A stretch of DNA of 64,000 bases from Lentimicrobiaceae bacterium (GTDB lineage: Bacteria; Bacteroidota; Bacteroidia; Bacteroidales; JAGONC01). The position numbers and the translations under genes are program-made. This document shows, piece by piece, positions 44,717 through 53,957 of the stretch. Every line of letters starts with the position of its first letter. Position 1 is the stretch's first letter. Below the pieces are notes generated by a model, which saw nothing but the letters and a program-made list of their open reading frames with translations, was not told the origin of the DNA and made no database searches. The stretch is taken from positions 1 through 64,000 of the forward strand of contig JAGONC010000015.1 of assembly GCA_017993235.1 (NCBI GenBank), in the 5' to 3' direction.

Positions 44717-45757
44717 ATGGGAACTCTCCTGCACATTAATCTTCAGATGGCGGGCACGAACGTATTTGTCATCGTGGCTATCGGCATCGCAGCACTCATC
44801 GGGCTCTGGATCATTTTTTATTTTGTTCCTGTTGGGCTCTGGTTCACAGCCCTGTTATCCGACGTCAGGATTTCGCTCATTCAGCTGATCCTAATGCGCT
44901 GGAGAAAGGTTCCACCCCAGGTGATCGTCCGTAACCTGATCGCTGCGACAAAAGCAGGACTGAAATTGAACCGTAATGAGCTGGAAGCTCATTACCTGGC
45001 CGGAGGAAATGTTCAGGCTGTGGTGAATGCCCTGATCTCTGCCGACAAGGCCAACATGAACCTTGACTTTAAAACGGCTACTGCGATTGATCTGGCGGGG
45101 AGGGACGTGCTACAGGCAGTCCAGATGTCGGTGAATCCCAAAGTCATTGATACACCTCCGGTGGCAGCCGTTGCAAAAGATGGCATTCAGCTGATCGCCA
45201 AGGCCAGGGTGACTGTCAGGGCAAACATCAAACAGCTTGTCGGTGGGGCAGGGGAGGAGACCGTGCTGGCCCGTGTGGGGGAAGGGGTCGTTTCTTCGAT
45301 TGGTTCAGCTGATTCCCACAAATCTGTCCTCGAGAATCCTGATTCCATCTCAAAGGTGGTGCTTGGCAAAGGCCTTGATTCAGGCACAGCTTTCGAAATC
45401 CTCTCGATTGATATTGCCGATATCGATGTAGGCAAGAATATCGGGGCGGTCCTTCAGATGGATCAGGCCAATGCGGATAAAAATATTGCCCAGGCCAAAG
45501 CCGAGGAACGTCGCGCAATGGCTGTGGCCAAAGAGCAGGAAATGAAGGCAAAAGCCCAGGAAGCCCGTGCCAACGTGATCCAGGCTGAAAGCGAGATCCC
45601 GCTCGCCATTGCTGATTCCTTCCGGAAGGGAAACCTGGGTATCATGGATTATTACCGTCTGCAGAACATCCAGGCCGATACCCGTATGCGGGAATCCATC
45701 TCCGAACCGCCCGCCAAGCCAAAAGAGAGGCTTGATGAGGAAAAGGGGAAGAAATAG
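44717..45757 (+). CDS. floA: Flotillin-like protein FloA
   Basis: A 346-residue protein with an N-terminal membrane helix ([21 protein letters not shown]). The family pattern is present: [37 protein letters not shown], the SPFH region [20 protein letters not shown] and an alanine/glutamate-rich coiled coil ([19 protein letters not shown]). FloA organises membrane microdomains with NfeD. It is part of the NfeD-floA operon. Confidence 0.93.
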   Translation: MGTLLHINLQMAGTNVFVIVAIGIAALIGLWIIFYFVPVGLWFTALLSDVRISLIQLILMRWRKVPPQVIVRNLIAATKAGLKLNRNELEAHYLAGGNVQAVVNALISADKANMNLDFKTATAIDLAGRDVLQAVQMSVNPKVIDTPPVAAVAKDGIQLIAKARVTVRANIKQLVGGAGEETVLARVGEGVVSSIGSADSHKSVLENPDSISKVVLGKGLDSGTAFEILSIDIADIDVGKNIGAVLQMDQANADKNIAQAKAEERRAMAVAKEQEMKAKAQEARANVIQAESEIPLAIADSFRKGNLGIMDYYRLQNIQADTRMRESISEPPAKPKERLDEEKGKK

Positions 45758-45763
45758 CGGTAA

Positions 45764-45861
45764 ATGAGAGGAGAAAGGAGAGAGGAGAGAGGAGAAAGGA
45801 GAAATAAATCGTCATTTTCAATTATATCTCATTTCTCAACTCTCCTTTCTCCTCTCTCATT
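45764..45861 (+). repeat. GGAGAGAGGAGAAA repeat with inverted arm
   Basis: Purine-rich units of GAGAGGAGAAAGGAGA (45766-45802) are matched by the pyrimidine-rich inverse CTCCTTTCTCCTCTCTC at 45842-45858. The arms could form a long stem immediately before the rel start at 45866. The repeat itself creates a false start at 45764 with 34 spurious codons. Confidence 0.8.
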
Positions 45862-45865
45862 TCAT

Positions 45866-48055
45866 ATGGCTGACACATCCAAATACAGTCATCAGATCCG
45901 GTCGCTTTATCGCGAATTGCTAAAGGTCTGCGTTCCCGTGATCCATCAGGATGATTTACCAAAAATCCGGAAAGCATTTGAACTTGTTCTGGATACATAT
46001 CAGGACAAAAAGATGGAATCCGGTGAATACTATTATGTTCACGCAGTGAACGTTGCGAAAATTGTGGCAGGTGAAATTGGTCTCGGAACCGATTCGATCA
46101 TAGGAGCTCTTCTTCATAATGTACTGTATAAAGCCAATATCACCCGGGAGACGATCGAAGAGGCCTTTGGCCAAAAGGTTGCCTTTATTTTACAGGGGCT
46201 TGCGAAAATTGCAGGCGTTTCCACACAGCGGTCTTCCCTGAATGCGGAGAATTTCATCAAATTATTGCTTACCCTCTCCCCGGATGTCCATGTCATCCTG
46301 ATCAAACTGGCCGACCGGCTGGAATATATGCGTAAGATCGACCTTCTTCCGGAAACCTTCCGTATCCAGATCGCCTCTGAAACGTCCCTTCTGTATGCTC
46401 CTATTGCACACCGGCTGGGACTTTATCATATCAAGACCGAGCTGGAGGAGCTTTCGATGCGGTATGCCTTTCCGGAGATCTATTTCGATATTTTAAAACG
46501 CCTGGAAGAAACTCAGGCATCAAGAGAAGCATATATACGGAATTTCATTGCACCTGTCGGGAAAGAACTAACCCGCAATGGATTTGACTTCGAGATCAGG
46601 GGCCGGCCAAAATCTGTCTCCTCCATTTGGAACAAGATGAAAAAGCAGGGAGTTGAGTTCGATGAAGTATATGATCTGTTTGCGATCCGGATCATCATCC
46701 GGAAGATCAGGGAAAGTGAAAAAGCAGACTGCTGGAGGATCTATTCCATCGTCACCAACCTGTACCCGCCCAATCCAAAACGGCTTCGCGACTGGCTGAC
46801 CACACCGAAAGCCAGTGGATATGAATCCTTGCATACCACCGTTATGGGACCGGAGGGAAAATGGGTCGAAGTGCAGATCAGGACAAAGCGGATGGATGAA
46901 ATTGCGGAAAAGGGTGGTGCTGCTCACTGGAAATATAAAGAGTCCACACTTGAGAAAGATCAGGATAACTGGGTGTCGCAAATAAGGCAAACGTTGGAGA
47001 GGCCTGATCTTCCGGTGATGGAGGATTCGGGTAAAGCGAAACTGGAGTTATATACAAAGGATATTTTTATATTCACCCCCAAGGGAGATATAAAAAAACT
47101 TCCCATGGGTGCTTCGGTGCTGGATTTTGCCTACGAAATCCACTCCAGCGTGGGTAATTCCTGTACGGGAGGAAAAGTGAATCATAAGATCGTCCCGCTT
47201 CGGCATGTTTTACAGAATGGAGACGTTGTCGAGATCGTCACCTCAAAAACACAGAAACCCAAACCTCACTGGATCAATTTTGTTGTTTCTGCCAAGGCTA
47301 AATCCAGGATCAGGCGGGCGATAAAGGAGTTGCAATTCAACGAAGCGGATCAGGGGAAGGAGATCCTGAAGCGAAAGTTCAGCCAGCTCCGGCTGACCTT
47401 TGACAATGAAAACATTGATAAGCTGGTGGATCACTTCAACCTTTCGGATCCCCTTGAACTCTATCATAATCTGGCCATTGGCAAGATCGATCCGATGGAA
47501 GTCAAGGATTGTTTTATTGCAGCTGAGCCTGAGAAAGTTAAACCAGCAGATGCAGGTCTGCTGGAACGGATCGAATCCGTAGTGCAACAGGCTGTACAAC
47601 CCGGTGATCTGCTGCTGATTGACGGGCAATCGGATATTGGAATTTATAAATTTGCCAGGTGCTGCAATCCCGTGTTTGGGGATGAGATCTTTGGTTTTGT
47701 GACCGTTGGAAAAGGAATCAGGATCCATCGGGACTCATGTCCTAACGCTGCTCAGATGAAAATGCGGTACGGCTACAGGATCATCCATGCCCAGTGGGTG
47801 AAAGCGGATGAAAAGGGCCCTTTCTGGGTAAATCTCCTCTTGTCGGGCGAAGACAGGATTGGGATCGTGAACCAGGTATCACATCTTCTTTCCGATACCA
47901 TGCGGATCAATATACGGTCATTTTCCTTCGAGTCGAAGCACAATAAGTTTGAAGGAAACATCCAGATCCTTGTCAAAGATACCGGCCAGCTTAATTTTGT
48001 TATCAGCCAGATCAAAAAATTAGGTGGCGTAAAGAAAATCAAAAGGTTAAAATAG
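45866..48055 (+). CDS. RelA/SpoT family protein, hydrolase site degenerate
   Basis: A 729-residue protein with the Rel order: HD domain (residues about 40-190), synthetase (about 240-350), TGS (about 400-460) and C-terminal ACT. The synthetase is intact: RGRPKSVSSIWNKMKK, YDLFAIRIIIRK and SGYESLHTTVMGPEGKWVEV with VQIRTKRMDEIAE. The HD signature HDxxED is replaced by LLHNVLYKANIT, so the Asp ligand and the ED dyad are missing and hydrolysis is unlikely. It is probably a ppGpp synthetase only. The true start is ATG 45866 (MADTSKYSHQ). Confidence 0.9.
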   Translation: MADTSKYSHQIRSLYRELLKVCVPVIHQDDLPKIRKAFELVLDTYQDKKMESGEYYYVHAVNVAKIVAGEIGLGTDSIIGALLHNVLYKANITRETIEEAFGQKVAFILQGLAKIAGVSTQRSSLNAENFIKLLLTLSPDVHVILIKLADRLEYMRKIDLLPETFRIQIASETSLLYAPIAHRLGLYHIKTELEELSMRYAFPEIYFDILKRLEETQASREAYIRNFIAPVGKELTRNGFDFEIRGRPKSVSSIWNKMKKQGVEFDEVYDLFAIRIIIRKIRESEKADCWRIYSIVTNLYPPNPKRLRDWLTTPKASGYESLHTTVMGPEGKWVEVQIRTKRMDEIAEKGGAAHWKYKESTLEKDQDNWVSQIRQTLERPDLPVMEDSGKAKLELYTKDIFIFTPKGDIKKLPMGASVLDFAYEIHSSVGNSCTGGKVNHKIVPLRHVLQNGDVVEIVTSKTQKPKPHWINFVVSAKAKSRIRRAIKELQFNEADQGKEILKRKFSQLRLTFDNENIDKLVDHFNLSDPLELYHNLAIGKIDPMEVKDCFIAAEPEKVKPADAGLLERIESVVQQAVQPGDLLLIDGQSDIGIYKFARCCNPVFGDEIFGFVTVGKGIRIHRDSCPNAAQMKMRYGYRIIHAQWVKADEKGPFWVNLLLSGEDRIGIVNQVSHLLSDTMRINIRSFSFESKHNKFEGNIQILVKDTGQLNFVISQIKKLGGVKKIKRLK

Positions 48056-48076
48056 TTGAATAAATATTAGATTATT

Positions 48077-48889
48077 ATGAGAGATTGTATTGGAAGTAAG
48101 CTTATCTACGATGGCCGGATCCTGTCGACGGATTTTTTCAGCAAATCATCCTTCATGTCAGGGATCATCCTCTATGAGGTGATCGCTTTCTACAGGAAGA
48201 AATATCTTTACCTGGACGACCATCTCCAGCGGCTTGAATCCTCTTCCAGGCTGGCGAATCTTCCCCTGTGGATTCCGATCGACGAAGTACGTTCAAGGTT
48301 GCTAAATTTGTTGGAAATCAATGATATAGAGGAAGGAAGCATCAACCTGGTCTTCAATTTTTCCAATTCACCCAACACATTTGTGACATACATCAACAAA
48401 CCGCATAATCCTTCTTCGGAAGATTATATCCATGGGATCAGGACTCAATTACACTTTGATATCCGCACCACACCGAACATCAAGTTTTTCCTCCAGGATT
48501 TCAGGGAAAGGGCAGGGAAGGTCATCCGGGAGAATGGTCTGTGGGAGGTCATCTTGGTGGATAAGGATGATCATATCACGGAGGCAAGCCGCTCTAACGT
48601 TTTTATGATCAGGGACAGCACGGTCATTACCGCTCCTGTTGAGCTGGTTCTGCCGGGTGTGACCCGCAAGCATATCCTGGAAATATGCAGGGAATTGAAC
48701 GTACCTATCGAGGAAAGACGTGTCAGGTATCCGGAATTAAAAGATATGGATACCGTTTTTCTTACGGGGACGACCTCAAAAGTGCTGCCGGTGAGGTATG
48801 TCGGGGACACGGAGTTCGATCCGGGTAATCCGCTTCTCGTGCAGATCAGGGAAGCGTATGAGGAGGCGATCAGGAGAGATATCGGGTAG
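48077..48889 (+). CDS. Class IV aminotransferase (BCAT/DAAT/PabC-like)
   Basis: A 270-residue PLP enzyme of fold type IV. Recognisable blocks are YLDDHLQRLESSSRL, EVILVDKDDHITEASRSNVFMI (the E and N of the PLP site), LPGVTRKHILEIC and VFLTGTTSKVLPV. The family contains branched-chain and D-amino acid aminotransferases and aminodeoxychorismate lyase. Length and motifs do not decide between them. No ilv or pab genes are adjacent. Confidence 0.85.
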   Translation: MRDCIGSKLIYDGRILSTDFFSKSSFMSGIILYEVIAFYRKKYLYLDDHLQRLESSSRLANLPLWIPIDEVRSRLLNLLEINDIEEGSINLVFNFSNSPNTFVTYINKPHNPSSEDYIHGIRTQLHFDIRTTPNIKFFLQDFRERAGKVIRENGLWEVILVDKDDHITEASRSNVFMIRDSTVITAPVELVLPGVTRKHILEICRELNVPIEERRVRYPELKDMDTVFLTGTTSKVLPVRYVGDTEFDPGNPLLVQIREAYEEAIRRDIG

Positions 48890-48894
48890 GCATT

Positions 48895-49036
48895 GTACCC
48901 ACCCCCTCATTCCCCCTCCCTGCTGGCAGCATGTACCCACCCCCTCATTCCCCCTCCCTGCCAGCAGGGAGGGGGACGAATACTACAGCCTTCTCCCCCT
49001 CCCTGCTCGCAGGGAGGGGGCAGGGGGGTGGGTATA
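48895..49036 (+). repeat. GC-rich composite hairpin between convergent genes
   Basis: Two near-identical direct copies beginning GTACCCACCCCCTCATTC (at 48895 and 48933) are followed by CCAGCAGGGAGGGGG and by CTCCCTGCTCGCAGGGAG. The element ends in GGGGGGTGGGTA, the inverse of its own first bases. It lies between the convergent aminotransferase and glgB genes and could fold as a strong bidirectional hairpin acting as a terminator for both. Confidence 0.8.
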
Positions 49037-49037
49037 A

Positions 49038-51062
49038 TCAAACTCTCTTCAGCACCACTGCTGTCCGATTCGTTATATAGATCATCAACCGGTGTACGTT
49101 CCAGATCCCGTCGAAATAGGAAAAGTGTTCCACATTCTCATCGATCCTTCCGTGCCCTCCGAATAGCACATTATCGGAGTTCAGGATGACTTTATATTTC
49201 CCTGGCTCAGGAACAGTGAAGATATAATCCGTAAGGGAGTGGGAGGGATGCCAGTTAAAGACAAAGACCAGCCCGTTCCGTTCAAAGACGATGGTCTTGT
49301 TTGCGTCGTCCATGTTGAGCTGCCGGGCGAATTCCCAGCTCAGGATATGATTTTCCCTGGTGATCCGGATCATTTCCTGGTCGAAGCGGGCCAGGAATTG
49401 ATATTTCAGGTTTGGATCGTCAACCAGTGACCATTGCCGGCGCGCATACTTGTAGCTCCAATTGTTCCCTTGCCTGGGAAAATCGATCCATTCCGGGTGT
49501 CCGAACTCATTGCCCATGAAATTCAGATAGGCCTGTCCCCCCAGCGCGATCGTGAACAGGCGGATCATTTTATGAAGCGCCATTCCACGATCAACGACAA
49601 GGTCCGGATCATCCTTATGCATGTGCCAGTACATTTCCTTGTCCATCAGCCAGAAAGCCAGGGTTTTGTCACCCACAAGCGCCTGGTCGTGCGACTCGGC
49701 ATAGGACACAGTTTGAACTCCGGGTACCCTGTCATTGAGCACGTTCCACATCTCATGGATACTCCATTCCTCATCCCGTTTTTCTTTCAGATACTTGATC
49801 CAGAAGTCGGGAATACCCATGCCCAGCCGGTAATCAAAGCCGATGCCCCCGTCGGGGATCGGCTTGCACAGCCCGGGCATGCCGGTGACATCCTCGGCGA
49901 TGACCACCGCATGTTTATTGATCGTGTGGATCAGTCGGTTGGCCAGTTGCAGGTAGGTGATCGCATCCCATTCCACGCCCTCGTTGAAAAACTTGTCACG
50001 GCTGTCGATCACGTCGTTACCATGATGGAAGTACATCATGGAGCCCACCCCGTCGAACCGGAATCCGTCGAAATGGAACTCCTTCATCCAGTATTTCACA
50101 TTTGAGAGCAGGAATTGGATCACTTCCCATTTACCATAGTCGAAGAGTTTGGAGTCCCAGCCCGGATGTTCACCGCGTCCGCCCGGGTGAAAATACTGAT
50201 GATCGGAGCCGTCAAATTCGTTGAGACCTTCGTTAAGGTTCTTCACCGTATGCGAGTGGACGATATCCATGATCACGGCAATGCCCACGCGGTGGGCGGT
50301 TTTGACCAGGTTCTTCAGGTCCTCGGGGGTACCGAACCGCGATGAAGGTGCGAAGAAGTTTGAGACATGATACCCAAACGATCCGTAATACGGGTGTTCC
50401 TGTATCGCCATCATCTGGATGGCGTTGTAGCCTGCTTTTTTAATGCGTGGGAGGATATGGGATGTAAATTCATTGTAGGAACCAATTCCTTCCTTTTCCT
50501 GTGCCATGCCGACATGGCATTCATAGATCATCAACTCATCCAGGTCACCCACTGAAAAGCGATCGTTTTCCCAGTTGAATTTGCCCGGAAGCCAAACCTG
50601 TCCGGAGAAATCCTTGGTCTGATCGTCCTGAACCACTCTCCGGATATAGGCCGGGATACGGTCACGGACCTGGCCACCGCCTTCCACCGTGACTTTGATA
50701 CGGCTTCCGTGCACAAAGGAATTCTTATGAATCTCTCCATCAATAAATATCTCCCAGATCCCGTTGCCAATGGGTGCCAGGGGGTGGGAGTAAGGATTCC
50801 ACTTGTTGAAATCGCCTTTCAAAAAAAGCGCATGGGCTTTCGGCGCCCATTCCCGGTAGATCCATCCTTTTCGGACAGGATCGCTGGTAATTCCAAAGTA
50901 CTGATACGCATCCGCAAAGGCGGAAAGGCTTCCGGCATACCTTTCGATATGCCCGAGACGCTCCCTGTAACGCTGGTACCGGGCAAACACATCCCCGGCA
51001 GCTGGTAGCAGCCAGGGGTCATCTTTAACGATTTTCAGGATGCGCGGCTTCTGGTCGGGCAT
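49038..51062 (-). CDS. glgB: 1,4-alpha-glucan branching enzyme
   Basis: A 674-residue GH13 enzyme making alpha-1,6 branches in glycogen. The N-terminal CBM48-type domain shows YREWAPKAHALFLKGDFNKWN. The barrel has MDIVHSHTVKN, the nucleophile Asp in DGFRFDGVGSMMYFHHG, the acid/base Glu in IAEDVTGMPG and the third Asp in SYAESHDQALVGDKT. The C-terminal beta domain ends in TAVVLKRV. All catalytic residues are present. A -7 box lies on the minus strand at 51076-51083. No other glycogen gene is adjacent. Confidence 0.95.
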   Translation of the reverse strand: MPDQKPRILKIVKDDPWLLPAAGDVFARYQRYRERLGHIERYAGSLSAFADAYQYFGITSDPVRKGWIYREWAPKAHALFLKGDFNKWNPYSHPLAPIGNGIWEIFIDGEIHKNSFVHGSRIKVTVEGGGQVRDRIPAYIRRVVQDDQTKDFSGQVWLPGKFNWENDRFSVGDLDELMIYECHVGMAQEKEGIGSYNEFTSHILPRIKKAGYNAIQMMAIQEHPYYGSFGYHVSNFFAPSSRFGTPEDLKNLVKTAHRVGIAVIMDIVHSHTVKNLNEGLNEFDGSDHQYFHPGGRGEHPGWDSKLFDYGKWEVIQFLLSNVKYWMKEFHFDGFRFDGVGSMMYFHHGNDVIDSRDKFFNEGVEWDAITYLQLANRLIHTINKHAVVIAEDVTGMPGLCKPIPDGGIGFDYRLGMGIPDFWIKYLKEKRDEEWSIHEMWNVLNDRVPGVQTVSYAESHDQALVGDKTLAFWLMDKEMYWHMHKDDPDLVVDRGMALHKMIRLFTIALGGQAYLNFMGNEFGHPEWIDFPRQGNNWSYKYARRQWSLVDDPNLKYQFLARFDQEMIRITRENHILSWEFARQLNMDDANKTIVFERNGLVFVFNWHPSHSLTDYIFTVPEPGKYKVILNSDNVLFGGHGRIDENVEHFSYFDGIWNVHRLMIYITNRTAVVLKRV

Positions 51063-51075
51063 GAGGCTTTTTTTA

Positions 51076-51083
51076 CAAAGATA
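51076..51083 (-). promoter_or_regulatory. -7 box of glgB
   Basis: On the minus strand this is TATCTTTG, matching TANNTTTG, 13 bases upstream of the ATG at 51062. Confidence 0.5.
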
Positions 51084-51139
51084 GATAAACGATCATCAAT
51101 TTTTAACATAAGTTAACGTCTGATCGACAGAATGAAGCG

Positions 51140-51147
51140 TAATTTTG
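51140..51147 (+). promoter_or_regulatory. -7 box of the charged repeat protein gene
   Basis: TAATTTTG fits TANNTTTG and lies 47 bases upstream of the ATG at 51195. The -33 region is not recognisable. Confidence 0.4.
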
Positions 51148-51194
51148 ATGTTGAATAACTGAAACCGCATCCAAATTCATTAGAACAAAGAACC

Positions 51195-51932
51195 ATGAAA
51201 ACACCAGATCAAATCAAGTTTATTCTCACCGTGTTTATTTTACTTATCGGTGGGATAATGATTTCGCAAACTGCTAATTCCCAGGAAGAAAAAGCCGAAA
51301 AGAAGTTACATATCAAAGTGATTACCGTTGAAGATGGCGAGGAGAGTACTTTTGACACAACCTTTAATGCTCAGGATTTTGATAATGAAGCGTTTAAAAA
51401 GGAAATGAAGGAAAAGTACGGTATTGAAATGGGGGACCTGGAAGAAGAAGAAGGAGTGGAGGTGAAAGTTGACAGCGAGAAAGCGGATGCGCTTGGGATT
51501 GAAAGCCGGAAAGAAACAAAGAAAGTAGTCGTCATCAAGGAAGTGGGCAAGGATTCCGATGAGGATCTGATCTGGGAAGAGAAAGCGCAGGAATCCGAAG
51601 GGGCAGAAAAGACCAAAAAAGTCTACATCGTCAGTGAAGATGGTGAGAAGTTCACCATCGAGGAAAGTGGGGAGGAGGAGAAGGTAATCCGCATAATGAC
51701 TGAAGATGGGGAACAAAAGATTATCCAGGAAGGAGATGATAAGAAAGTGATCCTGATTACAGAGGAAGGTGAAACGAAGGTTTTAAAGGGTGAAGGCGGC
51801 GAAAAGGTGATTATTATCAAGAGTGGAAGTGATCAATGTGAAAAGAGTAAAAAAGATAAGAAAGCTAAGGAGAAGACCATCAAGGTCATTGTGGTTACGG
51901 ATGAAGATGAGGAGCAAGAGCCCGAAAAGTAG
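51195..51932 (+). CDS. Exported highly charged repeat protein of unknown function
   Basis: A 245-residue protein with an N-terminal signal peptide (FILTVFILLIGGIMISQTANS|Q). The mature part is almost entirely Glu, Lys, Asp, Val and Ile. From about residue 135 it contains four tandem units of about 19 residues: KKVYIVSEDGEKFTIEESG, EKVIRIMTEDGEQKIIQEGD, KKVILITEEGETKVLKGEG and EKVIIIKSG. They alternate hydrophobic strand, DGE turn, strand, and should form a beta-hairpin stack. I do not recognise a family. A single cysteine precedes a lysine-rich stretch (QCEKSKKDKKAKEKT). Confidence 0.75.
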   Translation: MKTPDQIKFILTVFILLIGGIMISQTANSQEEKAEKKLHIKVITVEDGEESTFDTTFNAQDFDNEAFKKEMKEKYGIEMGDLEEEEGVEVKVDSEKADALGIESRKETKKVVVIKEVGKDSDEDLIWEEKAQESEGAEKTKKVYIVSEDGEKFTIEESGEEEKVIRIMTEDGEQKIIQEGDDKKVILITEEGETKVLKGEGGEKVIIIKSGSDQCEKSKKDKKAKEKTIKVIVVTDEDEEQEPEK

Positions 51933-51982
51933 TACATTGATTATCCGCGATAATTCTCATCATCCATATTGTTCGTTTTCTA

Positions 51983-52685
51983 TTGAACATCATTACCATT
52001 GGCGATCTGCATGGCTCGCCGGTCTGGAAACAGGTCAGGCCGGAGGAGTGGGACCGGGTGGTCTTTATCGGGGACTACGTTGATTCGGGGGATTTTGCCC
52101 CCCCAGGAGATCATCGCGAACCTGGAGGAGATCATCGAACTGAAAAAGCAGCAACCGGACAGGATCGTTCTGTTGATGGGAAACCATGACCTTGCCTATT
52201 TTTACGGGGGACACGAGCGGCACTATTGTTCCGGTTTCAGGATGAGTATGTTATCGCGGCTCTTTACTATTTTTACCTCCAACCGTAGTCTCTTTCAGGC
52301 TGCCTATCAGGTCGGGAATCACCTGTGGACGCATGCCGGAGTTGTGCAGCGCTGGTACGACACGTATATTCAGGAGCAGGTGTCCACAACAGATGAGAAT
52401 CTTGCTTATACATTGAACCGCCTTTTCCAGGAGTACTACCAGCCTTTGTTTCATGCCAGCGTGATCAGGGGTGGATTGTACGAGGATGGTGGCATTTTCT
52501 GGGCGCACAGTGCAGAAACCAGCGATGATCCGCTTAAGGGCTATCATCAGATAGTGGGGCACACCAGGACGCGTTCGGGGATCATCGTGACGGGAGATCC
52601 ATTGAAAGACACTTCAGTTACTTACCTTGATTGTTTGGAGACGAGTGTGGAGTTTTATAAGCTGAGTTTGGTCGTTGTCGATTGA
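51983..52685 (+). pseudogene. PPP-like metallophosphoesterase, frameshifted at a C7 run
   Basis: The first frame, from a TTG at 51983, encodes NIITIGDLHGSPVWKQV and FIGDYVDSGDFAPP. After seven cytosines at 52098-52104 it leaves the family and stops near 52189. The frame one base away continues with QEIIANLEEIIELKKQQPD, LLMGNHDLAYFYGG, WTHAGVVQRWY and QIVGHTRTRSG to 52685. Removing one C (C7 to C6) joins GDxHG, GDYVDSGD and GNHD in one normal PPP-type enzyme of about 233 residues. The frameshift may be phase variation by slippage, a true inactivation or a sequence error. Confidence 0.75.
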
Positions 52686-52712
52686 ATGCTTGGCAATTAC
52701 AGGCCTGGCTCT

Positions 52713-53840
52713 CTATCCCCACCGCTCCCCCTTAATAAACCGCCTCCACAGGTATTGAAACACAAAATCCCTGTACCTATATCTGTACTGCGACACCATT
52801 TCCTCCACATAGAACAGCGCCAACGACGGGTGTCTACGGATGAAGTGCATGAAGTGCTTTAAAACCAGCGGATGGTAAAGGATCTTCTTCAGAAAGTTGG
52901 CATCCCTGATATTCCTCCGGATGGTTCTGACTTTTTGTAAGTAATCATCCAGGTACTTTCCGTTCCCATTCCGAATGGCCTTTTGTACGGATTCGGCAGT
53001 TATTTTTCCCGATAATATGGCATAATAGATCCCTTCCCCCGTCACAGGATCGGTAAAACCGGCAGAATCACCTGCCAGTAATACATTTTGCCGCAACTTT
53101 TTCAATGCGACCTTTCGCCCTGACGGGATCAATGCCCCATGGACAGAATGCATGTCCTTTTTGATGATATCCCTGAAAAAGGATTCCGATATCCGCCTCC
53201 CTCTCTTTACTTCTAGCGTCCCAACTGTAAAATGGTCTTTCTTGGGGAAGTCCCATCCATAGCCTCCTCTAACATGACCGAAGTAGATCCTTACCGCATT
53301 CTCCGGTGACTTCATAACTGCTTTCCCTTCAATGCAGAAGGAATGATCTGCTTTAATGGAATGTGGCTTTGCCAGTAAATTCCCGCATCCGTATGCTCCC
53401 ACCAGTACTTCGAAGTGATAGGTCTTGTCAGCAAACTGTAAGGTATTGGATGCTAAATCAATCTGGTGAGGGCGGATTGCCGCATTCCCGAAAACAGTCC
53501 CTCCAAGTGTTTTGTACAGATTGATAAGCTTTTCGTCCAACAGGGTGCGTTCGGTCAAATACAGCGGGATCCGGGTGCTGAAGCGCAAGATGGTCTCATC
53601 TCTGTAATAAAATTCTACCGATTGGGTCTCCTTTACAATGAAGTTCTCCGGTGGTATTTCCGGGCAGTAAAGCCCAAGCAGGTCCATGGTCTTTTTGGTC
53701 AGCAGCCCACCACACAGCTTATCCCTTGGAAATACTGCCTTATCAAAGATGCAAGTGCTGATCCCCGCCCGCTGCAGCGCAATCCCGCAAACGGCCCCCG
53801 CCGGCCCCCCACCAATGATAATGACAGCATACTTAATCAT
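52713..53840 (-). CDS. FAD-dependent oxidoreductase, geranylgeranyl reductase-like
   Basis: A 375-residue flavoprotein. The FAD-binding Rossmann motif is at the N-terminus (VIIGGGPAGAVCGIALQRAG), and the second FAD segment is NVLLAGDSAGFTDPVTGEGIYYAI. A middle part contains YGWDFPKKDHFTVG, typical of the geranylgeranyl reductase and related halogenase-like group. Members saturate isoprenoid chains, for example in quinones or lipids. The substrate here is unknown. It lies 27 bases downstream of the frameshifted phosphoesterase, convergent with it. Confidence 0.85.
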   Translation of the reverse strand: MIKYAVIIIGGGPAGAVCGIALQRAGISTCIFDKAVFPRDKLCGGLLTKKTMDLLGLYCPEIPPENFIVKETQSVEFYYRDETILRFSTRIPLYLTERTLLDEKLINLYKTLGGTVFGNAAIRPHQIDLASNTLQFADKTYHFEVLVGAYGCGNLLAKPHSIKADHSFCIEGKAVMKSPENAVRIYFGHVRGGYGWDFPKKDHFTVGTLEVKRGRRISESFFRDIIKKDMHSVHGALIPSGRKVALKKLRQNVLLAGDSAGFTDPVTGEGIYYAILSGKITAESVQKAIRNGNGKYLDDYLQKVRTIRRNIRDANFLKKILYHPLVLKHFMHFIRRHPSLALFYVEEMVSQYRYRYRDFVFQYLWRRFIKGERWG

Positions 53841-53870
53841 TACTTTCCTAAAATTCCGGACATCCGAATG

Positions 53871-53957
53871 TAATTTGAAATTTGGGATTTATTTGGAATT
53901 TGGATCTTGGATTTTGGAATTTGTCTGTATTTTGGATCCTGGATTTTGGAATTTTAA
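53871..53957 (+). repeat. TTTGGAATTTGGATC-type repeat
   Basis: Units around TTTGGAATTTGGAT repeat about six times, from ATTTGAAATTTGGG to TTTTGGAATTTTAAA. This is the inverse family of 23836-23893; the shared core is TTATTTGGAATTTG. It lies between two minus-strand genes. Confidence 0.8.

Noticed and set aside
45764..45865. ATG at 45764 as the start of rel
   Set aside because: It lies in a purine-rich repeat and adds 34 codons (ERREERGERR...) unlike any Rel N-terminus. ATG 45866 fits.
49434..50105. Plus-strand ORF of 223 codons
   Set aside because: It is antisense to glgB, which has all catalytic motifs.
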